Of a stretch of DNA of 64,000 nucleotides, positions 51,774 to 60,661 are shown in pieces. The notes beneath the pieces were generated by a model, which saw nothing but the letters and a program-made list of their open reading frames with translations, did no database searches and was not told where the DNA came from. The first letter of the stretch is position 1, and every line of letters begins with the position of its first letter. The DNA is taken from the NCBI RefSeq assembly GCF_000820845.2, contig NZ_CBXV010000005.1, forward strand, positions 124,001-188,000, read 5' to 3'. Position numbers and translations under genes: made by a program. The DNA comes from Pyrinomonas methylaliphatogenes (GTDB lineage: Bacteria > Acidobacteriota > Blastocatellia > Pyrinomonadales > Pyrinomonadaceae).

Positions 51774-53750
51774 ATGTTTCCCCGACTACAGCGCCTTTTG
51801 ATCAAACTTCTCACCGTTGCGCTCATTGCGACTTCATCTCTCTTATCTCAGCCTCGAAGTGTGGCACAGGGGCGCGCAGATCGGCCAAATTCGTGGCAGG
51901 TTAGAAGAGCTCGCCTCTCTCCGGATCTGCTCGAACGTATAAAGCGGCAGCGCGATGCGAACGAGCGAGTCCGTGTCATCGTACAGTTGAGCGGGAGTGC
52001 CGATGATCCGGCGGTCACATCCTTCCTCAGCGTCGTCGGCGGTCGCTTCCGGCGGCGGTTTCGTAACTTGCGGATGAATGCGGTCGAACTGCCGCTCAGC
52101 GTCGCCGAGAGATTGGCGGAATTGAATGGCGTCCTTCGTCTCTCGCTCGATCGTGAGGTCAGAACTTTCGGACACTTGTCGGCGACTACGGGGACGGATC
52201 TGGCACGCCAGTTATGGACTCAATCGGGCCATCAACCTGGATTGGATGGGACTGGAGTCGGAATTGCGATCCTCGATTCGGGCATCGATGCGCGGCATAA
52301 ATCGTTCCTCGATCGTTACGGCAATTCGCGTATCGTCTTAAGTCGCGATTTTACCGGAGAAGGGCGCGTTGACGATCCTTACGGGCATGGCACGCACGTC
52401 GCTTCGATCGCCGCTGGCAACGGACGCATCGCGCAAGGGAAGTATGTTGGCATTGCGCCGAACGCGAAGATCATTAACCTGCGCGTGCTTGATGAAGACG
52501 GCGTCGGTCGCACCTCAAATCTGCTGGAGGCGATAGATTGGATCATAAGCAATCGGACGACCTACAACATTCGAGTCGTCAACTTGAGTCTCGGCACGCC
52601 GGCGGTCGAATCCTACAGAGATGATCCGCTCTGTCGCGCCGTGCGGCAATTGGTCGATGCCGGTGTGGTCGTCGTCGCGGCAGCGGGCAACAACGGCAAA
52701 GATGGAAACGGAGTGAAACTCTACGGGGCGATCCATGCCCCCGGTAACGATCCTTCTGTGATCACCGTTGGTGCGACCAATACCTTTGGCACCGACTACC
52801 GCAGCGATGATACGGTCGCTTCCTATAGCTCGCGCGGTCCGACGCGAAGTTGCTGGACCGATCCGCTTGGCATCAAGCATTATGATAACCTGATCAAACC
52901 CGATCTAGTCGCGCCGGGAAACAGGATCGTCGCGGCCAAAGCGGCGAATAACGCGCTCGTCGCGCAGCATCCGGAATTAGAGGCGAACGTCAGCCCGTGG
53001 CCCGATCGCGACATGATGTACTTGAGCGGCACGTCGATGGCCGCTCCGGTGGTCGCTGGAGGGGCTGCGTTGCTGCTGCAAGCCAATCCGAAGTTAACGC
53101 CTAATCTGGTCAAAGCGATCTTGATGTACACGGCGCAACCGCTCGCCAGTTTCAACATGCTCGAACAGGGCGCCGGGCAAGTCAACATCGAAGGCGCCAT
53201 CCGATTGGCGACCCTCGTCAGGACGGATCTATCCGGTGCGTTTCTTGCGGGCGAGCCGCTTCTTATCTCTTCGACTTTACCGGCGCCTTCAACGACGATC
53301 GCCGGATATACCTTCGCTTGGGCCCAGGGGATCATCCTCGGTTACACCTACGCCTTCGGCTCAGATCTCATCGCCAGATACCAGAAGATCTACGACCTCG
53401 GTCGGTTGCTCAGCGACGGCGTGTTGGTCAGCGATGGCGTGCTCGTCGCGGATCAAAATCTGCTTTCTGATGGAGTGGCGATCGGAAACGGCGTGCTCGT
53501 CAGCGATGGCACGACTTTGAACGAAGGAGAGCTCGTTCTGAGCGCTGGCGTGTTAGTGAGCGATGGCGTGCTGGTGAGCGACGGCGTGCTAGTGAGCGAC
53601 GGTGTGCTGGTGAGCGACGGCGTGCTGGTCAGCGATCAGACTCGCTTGACTGAAGCGATCCTTCAGGCGCACCACGCGTTATTGAACGGCGAAGATACGG
53701 CGGCGATGCCGTCAGAGAGCGATTCCGGCGTGGATTACCTCGATTACTGA
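51774..53750 (+). CDS. Secreted subtilisin-like serine protease with GVLVSD repeats
   Basis: This 658-residue S8 peptidase has a signal peptide (LLIKLLTVALIATSSLLSQ), an inhibitor-like propeptide (about 45-120: ANERVRVIVQLSGS) and the catalytic triad. Asp is in GVGIAILDSGIDARH, His in GHGTHVASIAAG and Ser in LSGTSMAAPVVAGGAALL. The last 120 residues leave the protease fold and are dominated by the hexapeptide GVLVSD and variants, ending in a Ser/Asp-rich tail. ATG 51774 has AAGGAG 9 nt upstream; the longer upstream frame lacks homology. A 15-bp hairpin follows the gene. Confidence 0.92.
   Translation: MFPRLQRLLIKLLTVALIATSSLLSQPRSVAQGRADRPNSWQVRRARLSPDLLERIKRQRDANERVRVIVQLSGSADDPAVTSFLSVVGGRFRRRFRNLRMNAVELPLSVAERLAELNGVLRLSLDREVRTFGHLSATTGTDLARQLWTQSGHQPGLDGTGVGIAILDSGIDARHKSFLDRYGNSRIVLSRDFTGEGRVDDPYGHGTHVASIAAGNGRIAQGKYVGIAPNAKIINLRVLDEDGVGRTSNLLEAIDWIISNRTTYNIRVVNLSLGTPAVESYRDDPLCRAVRQLVDAGVVVVAAAGNNGKDGNGVKLYGAIHAPGNDPSVITVGATNTFGTDYRSDDTVASYSSRGPTRSCWTDPLGIKHYDNLIKPDLVAPGNRIVAAKAANNALVAQHPELEANVSPWPDRDMMYLSGTSMAAPVVAGGAALLLQANPKLTPNLVKAILMYTAQPLASFNMLEQGAGQVNIEGAIRLATLVRTDLSGAFLAGEPLLISSTLPAPSTTIAGYTFAWAQGIILGYTYAFGSDLIARYQKIYDLGRLLSDGVLVSDGVLVADQNLLSDGVAIGNGVLVSDGTTLNEGELVLSAGVLVSDGVLVSDGVLVSDGVLVSDGVLVSDQTRLTEAILQAHHALLNGEDTAAMPSESDSGVDYLDY
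53545..53637 (+). repeat. 18-bp minisatellite encoding GVLVSD hexapeptides
   Basis: Five consecutive units of the form GGCGTGCTGGTGAGCGAC with few synonymous changes. Isolated units also occur near 53418-53450 and 53490-53512. In-frame unit length (six codons) allows copy-number change without frameshift. Confidence 0.85.
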
Positions 53751-53802
53751 AAGCGCGATTGGGCGCGCGCGTCCTCGACGCTGCCGATTCAGAGCTTCAA
53801 AC

Positions 53803-53842
53803 ATCGAAGATGGTCGCCCGCGACCGTGCGACCATCTTCGAT
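53803..53842 (+). terminator. Hairpin after the subtilase gene
   Basis: ATCGAAGATGGTCGC (53803-53817) pairs perfectly with GCGACCATCTTCGAT (53828-53842) around a 10-nt loop. Only CTTC follows, so it may be a stabilising 3' hairpin more than a U-tract terminator. Confidence 0.6.
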
Positions 53843-54025
53843 CTTCAAGGGAGCATCTCAGTAACGTCTTCCGCCACACGAGGCTGATAAGAGTGCGCGC
53901 GTAGAAGTGAGAGTGGAGATGGCGATCATCGGGATCTTTTCAGAAGGTGCGCTGACTTTGGCTTTCGAACCGATTGGTGACACAATCTTCTCGGCCCTTG
54001 TGAAGTCGAGTTGAGGGCTGATCAT

Positions 54026-55933
54026 ATGCAATCCGCAGGGGATCAAAGCGCAAAGGGGATTAGCCTTAAAAAACCTTTCATCGGGGCGGTTATCGCGTTC
54101 GGCGTCGGCGTCCTTCTCTTCTCGGCGTGGCATCTGCAGGTCGAGCGACTCGATGCCCGTTTTCTTATCATCTTGATCATTACGCTCGCTTTCAGCTCTC
54201 GTCTGGTCGTCCGCATCCCGACCATCCCAAGCCAAATCTCGGTCTCCGATACGCTCATCTTCCTCACCTTGTTGCTTTACGGAAGGGAGGCTGCCGTTCT
54301 CCTTTCGATCCTCGAAGCTTCCGTGTCCTCCCCACGCTTCAGTAAACGGGCTGTCACCACCCTGTTCAACGCGGCGGTGATGGGGATCTCGACCTTTCTC
54401 ACGGCTTCGGCGCTCGGTCGCCTCTTTGGTCCGCCGGAACGGATCATCTACGTCTCTTATTCGGCCAACTTGATCTTCGCGCTAGGCGTGATGGCGCTCG
54501 TCCAATACATCACGAACTCAGGGCTTGTGGCGGTGGCCTCGGCGCTGCGGACCGGCCAAGCGATCTGGAGCACTTGGCGAAACTATTACCTGTGGACGTC
54601 GGTCACGTATTTGGCTGGGGCTTCGGCGGCGATCATCGTCGCCAAGCTGACGCTTTTGTGGGGATTCTACTCGGTTTTGGCGACGACGCCGATCATTCTG
54701 GTCGTCTACCTCACCTATCGCACCTATGCGCAGAATCTAGAAGCGGCGCGGCGTCATGTCGAGGAGCTTTCGCGCTACATCGCCGAACAGGAGAAGTTAC
54801 GGGCGCAATGCGCGCAGCTTGAAAAGCTCTCAGCTCTCGGCGAGTTGGCATCCGGCGTTGCGCACGATTTCAACAACATCCTTTCCGGAATCCTCGGGCG
54901 CGCCCAACTGCTTTTGCGCACGGACGATGCGGAGACGATCAGGCATGGTCTAGCGATCATCGTGAAGATGGCCGAGGATGGGGCCAAGACGGTAAAGAGG
55001 ATACAGGATTTCGCGCGCCAACGCCGCCATCACGAGCGGAAACCCGTCTCAGTGGACCAGATCCTCTGGGATGCGTTCGAGATCACGCGCCCGCGTTGGA
55101 AGGATGACGCCGAAGCGAAAGGCGCGCACATCCAATTCGACCTCGAACCGCGCTCTTTCGCCACCGTATTGGGTGATGAATCTGAATTGCGCGAAGTGCT
55201 CATCAATATGATCTTCAATGCGGTGGATGCGCTGCCTCATGGCGGGCGGATCAGGCTCGCTTCGGAGACCCTCGGAGAGGAGGTCATCATTTCGCTCAGC
55301 GATACGGGCATCGGCATCGGTCCGGAGATCATCTCGCGCATCTTCGATCCGTTCTTTACGACGAAAGAGCATTCCGGTCTCGGTCTCGGTCTTGCCATCA
55401 GTTACAGCATCATTCAACGGCATGGCGGTCGAATAACAGTCGAATCGGAGCCGGGGCGCGGTACGACTTTTCGGATCAACTTGCCGATCGCGCGATTTTC
55501 GGCTCAGACGGCGGGGCCGGAAGCCGTCGCGCGCGCGTCCGCAGAAAAAGCGCACATTCTCGTGGTTGACGATGAAGATTACGTGCGCGAATTGCTTTGC
55601 GATATCCTCTCAAGCGAGGGGCATATGGTGACGCAGGCTGAATCGGCGCGCCGCGCGCTCGAGCTTTTCGAGCGATATCGCTTCGATGCCGTGTTTACGG
55701 ATATAGGGATGCCGGAGATGAACGGTTGGGAGTTGGCGCGTCGAGTGCGCGCCATCGATGATGAAATACCGATCGCTCTGGTCACCGGATGGGGCGAAAT
55801 GATCGGCGAGGAGGAGAGAGAGAAAGAGGGGATCGACTGGGTCGTCGCCAAGCCGTTTCAAGTGGATCAAATACTCGATCTCGCTAGCCAAGCGCTTGAG
55901 CGTCGCGCTAAAGACACGCAGACCGTCGGCTGA
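54026..55933 (+). CDS. Hybrid membrane histidine kinase with receiver domain
   Basis: This 635-residue protein has about eight N-terminal helices (1-235, MASE-like sensor region). A coiled coil follows, then the dimerisation/phosphoacceptor segment ELASGVAHDFNNILSGILGRAQ with the H-box His. The catalytic ATPase domain has LINMIFNAVDALP (N box), ISLSDTGIGIG (G1), FDPFFTTK and GLGLGLAIS. A C-terminal receiver domain (about 515-630) has LVVDDEDYVRELL, phospho-Asp in AVFTDIGMPEMNG and VAKPF. The H-box resembles FlgS/NtrB-like kinases. Its partner is not adjacent. ATG 54026 follows TTGAGGG by about 9 nt. Confidence 0.9.
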   Translation: MQSAGDQSAKGISLKKPFIGAVIAFGVGVLLFSAWHLQVERLDARFLIILIITLAFSSRLVVRIPTIPSQISVSDTLIFLTLLLYGREAAVLLSILEASVSSPRFSKRAVTTLFNAAVMGISTFLTASALGRLFGPPERIIYVSYSANLIFALGVMALVQYITNSGLVAVASALRTGQAIWSTWRNYYLWTSVTYLAGASAAIIVAKLTLLWGFYSVLATTPIILVVYLTYRTYAQNLEAARRHVEELSRYIAEQEKLRAQCAQLEKLSALGELASGVAHDFNNILSGILGRAQLLLRTDDAETIRHGLAIIVKMAEDGAKTVKRIQDFARQRRHHERKPVSVDQILWDAFEITRPRWKDDAEAKGAHIQFDLEPRSFATVLGDESELREVLINMIFNAVDALPHGGRIRLASETLGEEVIISLSDTGIGIGPEIISRIFDPFFTTKEHSGLGLGLAISYSIIQRHGGRITVESEPGRGTTFRINLPIARFSAQTAGPEAVARASAEKAHILVVDDEDYVRELLCDILSSEGHMVTQAESARRALELFERYRFDAVFTDIGMPEMNGWELARRVRAIDDEIPIALVTGWGEMIGEEEREKEGIDWVVAKPFQVDQILDLASQALERRAKDTQTVG

Positions 55934-55983
55934 CTCATGAGGCTTCTTGCGGTTCGTTCGATCTGCTGTCAACCGATCCCGGA

Positions 55984-56078
55984 CTTAGTGGCGTTTCGTC
56001 AGGAATTTAAGGGCGCACATCTCCGATTCCGCCATCTCCGTGATGCGCCTTAGTGGCGTTTCGTCGGGGGATTTAAGG
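55984..56078. repeat. 29-30-bp direct repeat pair, 65-bp period, at a gene 3' end
   Basis: CTTAGTGGCGTTTCGTC and the following GGGATTTAAGG-like end occur at 55984 and 56049. The first 17 bp are identical and the spacer differs. The second copy contains the TAA stop of the third VWFA gene, again echoing a gene end into its 3' untranslated region. Confidence 0.75.
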
Positions 56079-57251
56079 AGCCGGTGTCGGCTTAGCGTTT
56101 ACGATGAAACGCCTCTTCAATTCGGGCTTCCCGGGTTGTTGATTGTCGGTCTGTTGCGTGTCATTCGCCGAAGTGTAAATGTAGCTGTCGCGCGCGCGCA
56201 CGACCGTGTTGGGCCTGTTGACGCGCACCGCTATACGCCTTCGCTCGCCCTCGTGGGGCGGGTTTTTCGGATAATAGCCGAGGCTATACTGACGGCGCAG
56301 CTCTTCGGCGATGAGGGCAAAGGCCTGATCCAAAGAGCGCGTCGTGTCGGCGTTGTATTTCCGCGCGCCAGTGCGTTGTGCGAGCTCCGTCAGATAGCGC
56401 GTGCCGCGTTCATACTCGGCGCGGCTGGTGCCGGTCCCAGCGCCGCCCGGATCTGGCCATGGAGCCGGAATGGGGAAGGGCCACCCGAGGATGATCGAAG
56501 GGCGACGGCGCGGAAAAGGCCAGCCGCTCACATCCTCGTAAGTGTCGTATTGGATCGGGTAGATGAGCGCATCGGCTTCTTCGGCGTCGCGCAAGGTGCT
56601 TTCATAGCTCGCCTGTCGGCTCATCGTGTCTACGCCATCGGTGAAGAGCACGATCGCTTTGCGTCCTTGAATCTTATCGAATCGATGGTTAAGGACGAAA
56701 TCGACGGCATCATAGAGCCGCGTGCCGCCGCCAGTGCGTGCGCGCATGATCGCTTCGCGCAGCGTGCGTCGGTCGCTCGTCGGCTCACAAAGCACGCGGA
56801 CGCTTTCGTCGAAGGAGACGACCATGACGCGATCGTCAGGGCGCAATTGATCGACGAAAGCGATCGCCGCCTCTTGGATCTCTTCCATACGGAAGCGCGT
56901 TGACCGGCTCGTATCGAGGACGAGCGCGACGGTGAAAGGTTTCTCCACGGTCGCAAAATAGGCGATCTCCTGTTCGACGCCGTTCTCATAGATGCGGAAA
57001 TCCTCTTTTCGCAGATCCGGTATGTACTTCCCGTCGCGATCCATGACGCTGACCGGAATGGTGACCAGCGTCGTATTGATGCGCACTACGTCGTCTTCGC
57101 CGACCTCTTCGCCGGCCTTCTTATCTTTCGAAGGCGCGCTTGGCGGTTGCTGATTCGCCGAACCGACGCGGCGTGGGCGCACTTGTGCGTTGGAATCGAG
57201 CGCGAAAGAGGCGAGCAACAGAAGCGTTAGCAGGCAGCCGATCTTTTTCAT
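56073..57251 (-). CDS. VWFA-related acidobacterial domain protein (paralogue 3)
   Basis: This 392-residue exported protein has a signal MKKIGCLLTLLLLASFALDSNA and a charged linker with EEVGEDDVVRINTTLVTIPVSVMD. The von Willebrand A domain has an intact MIDAS LVLDTSRSTRFRM and LFTDGVDTMSRQA, and the C-terminus has RRQYSLGYYPKNPPHEGERRRIAVRVN. A Pro/Trp-rich insertion (GWPFPRRRPSIILGWPFPIP) sits in the second half. ATG 57251 has GAGGAG 7 nt upstream. It is upstream of the hybrid-kinase side and downstream of the M14 peptidase gene on the same strand. Confidence 0.9.
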   Translation of the reverse strand: MKKIGCLLTLLLLASFALDSNAQVRPRRVGSANQQPPSAPSKDKKAGEEVGEDDVVRINTTLVTIPVSVMDRDGKYIPDLRKEDFRIYENGVEQEIAYFATVEKPFTVALVLDTSRSTRFRMEEIQEAAIAFVDQLRPDDRVMVVSFDESVRVLCEPTSDRRTLREAIMRARTGGGTRLYDAVDFVLNHRFDKIQGRKAIVLFTDGVDTMSRQASYESTLRDAEEADALIYPIQYDTYEDVSGWPFPRRRPSIILGWPFPIPAPWPDPGGAGTGTSRAEYERGTRYLTELAQRTGARKYNADTTRSLDQAFALIAEELRRQYSLGYYPKNPPHEGERRRIAVRVNRPNTVVRARDSYIYTSANDTQQTDNQQPGKPELKRRFIVNAKPTPAP

Positions 57252-57335
57252 GATGCTCTCCTCGGACCGACCGTCTTCGGGCGGGATCAATTATTTGATG
57301 CGAGCGGCGCCAAAGAGATGCCCTCGCCGCCATTC

Positions 57336-59747
57336 TCACTCGTTGCGTGGCGATTCAGCAAGGGCGAGCGCGTTGAAAATGAACGGGAACGTTCCCCACG
57401 TTTGGCCGCGGTGTTGCGGACGGAACCCGAAAAGCACGATGCGCCCGCGTCCCATCGTGACTTCGACGAGCGCGGCCTTCCCTTGGATATGTTTTTCGCC
57501 GAGCAACCAGCCCGAACGGAGCACGTTCTGCGCGGCATAACGTGCAACGATGCGCGCGCGTCTCTGATCCATCACGTCGAAAGCCGCGCTGTTGATGAAA
57601 TAGGCATCTACGCGCGGCGGAAGTCCCTTCGCCATCGGATGGTTCGTATCGACATCGAGCGCGAGGATCGAGCCCGGACAATAGAATTCCGAACTTCTCA
57701 GCCCTTCGAGCGCGTTGCGCACAGGTAGGCCGAAGCGTTTGATGGCCAGTTCCGTCGCAGCGTCGAAGCAAATCAACACGCCGCCGTCCTCGACAAACCG
57801 GCGCAGGTTCTCTACGCCCTTCTCCGTCATCCCCCCGGCATATTCGGCTGGATAGCGGTCAGGTGAATTGCCATCGATGATCTCGCGCATGCGCTGGGAA
57901 GGCAGAATGATCACATCGTATTTCGACCGAAGGGAGTTCTCGGCACGGAGTTCGGCGTCAAGGACCGAACGGTACGGGATATTGAATGTATCGAGGACGA
58001 ATCTCGTCCATCCCTCATCTGCCGTAGCCACCCAGCTTCTGTAAATGCCTATACGTGGGGGATGTGGGATTGGGCTTTGGACTGGCGACTTCGAATCGCG
58101 GCGCAGCGGCAGTCCGAGATCGCGCCTGATCTCCGTTTCGTCTTTGACGAGCGTAAGGCGCCACGCGCTCCGAGGCTCGCGAACGCTCATGATGGGCAGA
58201 TATTCGATCCCCATCTGCAACGGGAGCGTCCACCCGGCGACATCATACGGACGTTCGGCCTCGCCCGAGGGCAGTCGGCGGTTCGGGTAGCGTTGTGGCT
58301 CGAAGAGCGCTTGCACGTCGGCGCGGTACGGTTGGCTCAGCAGGATGAGGTAACTTCCGGCAGGCGCCTCGCGTTCGCCGGCCTGGTCGGTGGAGACGTG
58401 AAGTTCGCGGTCGAGCCGATGCACTTCAATCCCTTGTTCGATAAGCGTTGTGAGCATCTTCGCCAAATTCTCATCGCGCCCTTGACCAGCCGGGATGAGA
58501 TAGGCGAGCGGCGCACCCGAAGGGACGGAGAGCGCGCGAAGACCGAGTTCATAGAAGTTGCGCAAGTAGCGTTCGCGATATTTGGCCGCCATCGTAAGCA
58601 CGGCGCGCGCGGCGATTATCTCCATCTGCAGTATGTCGCGCGGGCGCCAGACGCCGCCGGGCCACGGATCGGGGAAATTGGTCCGGGCTTCCAAAGCGGA
58701 ATCCATGCCGCGCGTGCGCGCTTGAGCGAGTTGCTCGCGCGTTACGGTCACGGGCGTCATCAAACGCGCGCTCGCCGCTTCTGACAGGATGCCGATCGAG
58801 TTGTGGTAATAGGGCGCGGTGCGAAAACCGCCGTGCCACCACGTATCGTACATCGCATTGGTGATGACGCCTTGAAAACCTGCCGCCTGAAGATCCGCGG
58901 CGATCTTGTGGCCGAGCAATCCGACTTCGCGCAGCAGGAGCGGCGCAATGTGCGGATTGAACGGGTCATAGAAAGGTGGAACGAACATGCGCGAACCGTT
59001 CGTCCCTTGTTGATGAACGTCATAGACGATCTGCGGGAACCACTCTTGCCAGAAGAGGCGCGTGATCAGTTGCGTCTCCGGCAGATTGAGCATGAACCAA
59101 TCGCGGTTGTTGTCGTGCCCGGCGTAGTGGTGATAAAGCTCCGGCGGCTCTACGCCCTCGTATGGCGTGCGTAAAGTCTTTCGGTACCAGTTTGCGACGA
59201 TATCGACACCGTCCGGATTGGCCGAGGGGATGAGAAGAAGGATGACTTTTGCGAGGATCTCGCGCGTTTCCGGATCGGTCGCCGTCGCAAGTTCGTAAGC
59301 CAATTGCATGGACATCTGTGACGCGACGATCTCGGTCGAATGGATCGAGCAGGAGATGGCGACCACGACGCGCCCTTCCCCGATGAGCCGCTCCCGTTCT
59401 CGGTCGTCGCGGATCGATCGCGGATCGGCGAGTCGTCGCGCTATTTCTTGGTACTTAGCCAAATCTCGTATATTCTCCGGTGCGCTGATGAAAGCGACGA
59501 TGAGCGGACGGTCGAGCGTCGTGCGACCCAGTTGACGCACCATGACTCGGTCGCTGGCGCGGTCGAGGCGCGCGAAATAGTCCGTGATCTGTCGCCAATC
59601 GGCGATGGTGCGATCGTCTCCTGGCGTGAAGCCGAGAACCGCGCGCGGCGATGGGATGTCGAATCTCTCCTGCGCGTGCGCGTAGCTGAAGAAGAGGAGC
59701 AGACAGACGATTACGCGAAGTGCGAGTGACGGGCGATGCAGAACCAT
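57336..59747 (-). CDS. Secreted M14-family zinc carboxypeptidase-like protein
   Basis: This 803-residue protein has a signal (LALRVIVCLLLFFSYAHA) and an M14 metallopeptidase domain (about 30-370). Zinc ligands are in SCSIHSTEIVAS (H-x-x-E) and YDVHQQGTNGSRM, with substrate-site NNRDWFMLNLPET between them. The C-terminal half (about 400-800) has a mixed alpha/beta, ThuA/GATase-like region, GVENLRRFVEDGGVLICFDAATELA. ATG 59747 has GGAAGGGA about 8 nt upstream and overlaps the 5' end of the divergent plsC-like gene by 12 bp. Confidence 0.87.
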   Translation of the reverse strand: MVLHRPSLALRVIVCLLLFFSYAHAQERFDIPSPRAVLGFTPGDDRTIADWRQITDYFARLDRASDRVMVRQLGRTTLDRPLIVAFISAPENIRDLAKYQEIARRLADPRSIRDDRERERLIGEGRVVVAISCSIHSTEIVASQMSMQLAYELATATDPETREILAKVILLLIPSANPDGVDIVANWYRKTLRTPYEGVEPPELYHHYAGHDNNRDWFMLNLPETQLITRLFWQEWFPQIVYDVHQQGTNGSRMFVPPFYDPFNPHIAPLLLREVGLLGHKIAADLQAAGFQGVITNAMYDTWWHGGFRTAPYYHNSIGILSEAASARLMTPVTVTREQLAQARTRGMDSALEARTNFPDPWPGGVWRPRDILQMEIIAARAVLTMAAKYRERYLRNFYELGLRALSVPSGAPLAYLIPAGQGRDENLAKMLTTLIEQGIEVHRLDRELHVSTDQAGEREAPAGSYLILLSQPYRADVQALFEPQRYPNRRLPSGEAERPYDVAGWTLPLQMGIEYLPIMSVREPRSAWRLTLVKDETEIRRDLGLPLRRDSKSPVQSPIPHPPRIGIYRSWVATADEGWTRFVLDTFNIPYRSVLDAELRAENSLRSKYDVIILPSQRMREIIDGNSPDRYPAEYAGGMTEKGVENLRRFVEDGGVLICFDAATELAIKRFGLPVRNALEGLRSSEFYCPGSILALDVDTNHPMAKGLPPRVDAYFINSAAFDVMDQRRARIVARYAAQNVLRSGWLLGEKHIQGKAALVEVTMGRGRIVLFGFRPQHRGQTWGTFPFIFNALALAESPRNE

Positions 59748-60569
59748 TCCGATGTCCCTTCCGAAAAGATCGACGGTGCGACTTTCGATCAAGAGCGCGC
59801 GCGTGAGTTTACCATAAACTGGGGAGAAAAGATCCTCGGGCGTCTCTTCTACTGGTGGTCATTGTCGGTCGCGGCCCTTTTGTTGTTGATCTTCGGACCG
59901 CCCGTCTTGATCATCTCGCTTCTGGCCAGACGTCCCGATTGGATCTATCCGTGGGCCCATTGGGGAGCGCGAAACTGGCTGCGTTTGAGCGGCATGCGCG
60001 TCATCGTGCGCGGGCGCGAACATCTCGATCCAAATCAAACTTACATCTTCATCTCGAATCACCGCTCCTATCTCGACACGGCGACGCTCTTCTGCTATGT
60101 GGGCCGCCCCATCGGCATCCTCGCCAAGAAGGAGTTGACGCGGGTGCCCATTCTGGGGCAAGGGATGATCTATGTCGGCGTCGTGCCGATCGATCGGTCG
60201 AATCGCGCGCGGGCCATCGAAACTCTGCGCGAAGCGACGAAAAAAGTGCGCGCCGGACAATCCTTCGGCATCTTCGCCGAAGGGACGCGGGCGTTTCCCG
60301 GCCAACTCCTCCCCTTCAAGAAGGGACCGTTCTACATGGCGATTGAAGCCGGAGTGCCGATCGTCCCGGTCGCGATGAAGAACACCGATCGGTTAATGGG
60401 AAAGGGAACCGGCGTCGCTCGACCGGGAGCGATCGAGATGGTCTTCTTGCCACCAGTCGAGACGCGCGGACTTTCGACAAGTGAGGATGTCGAGAGATTG
60501 GCGCACAAAGTGCGCGGGATGATCGCCGAAGAGTTGAACCGGGTCAGTTGTGACAGGGAGAAGATCTGA
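59736..60569 (+). CDS. plsC: 1-acyl-sn-glycerol-3-phosphate acyltransferase
   Basis: The 277-residue protein has one or two N-terminal hydrophobic segments (YWWSLSVAALLLLIFGPPVLIISLLA) and the acyltransferase boxes NHRSYLDTATL (HxxxxD), GMIYVGVVPIDRSNR and FAEGTRAFPGQLLPFKKG (EGTR). It converts lysophosphatidate to phosphatidate at the inner membrane. The start at 59736 lies inside the 5' end of the divergent M14 gene (12-bp overlap), so its promoter must be inside that gene; no better in-frame start was found. Confidence 0.88.
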   Translation: MQNHSDVPSEKIDGATFDQERAREFTINWGEKILGRLFYWWSLSVAALLLLIFGPPVLIISLLARRPDWIYPWAHWGARNWLRLSGMRVIVRGREHLDPNQTYIFISNHRSYLDTATLFCYVGRPIGILAKKELTRVPILGQGMIYVGVVPIDRSNRARAIETLREATKKVRAGQSFGIFAEGTRAFPGQLLPFKKGPFYMAIEAGVPIVPVAMKNTDRLMGKGTGVARPGAIEMVFLPPVETRGLSTSEDVERLAHKVRGMIAEELNRVSCDREKI

Positions 60570-60661
60570 AGGGGTCACATCGTCCTGTGCTTATGGCGTC
60601 ATTCAAAAGATGGCGTTAGCGCGCATCAGAGTCCTCTATGCTGAACGGCGAAAGCGATCGC

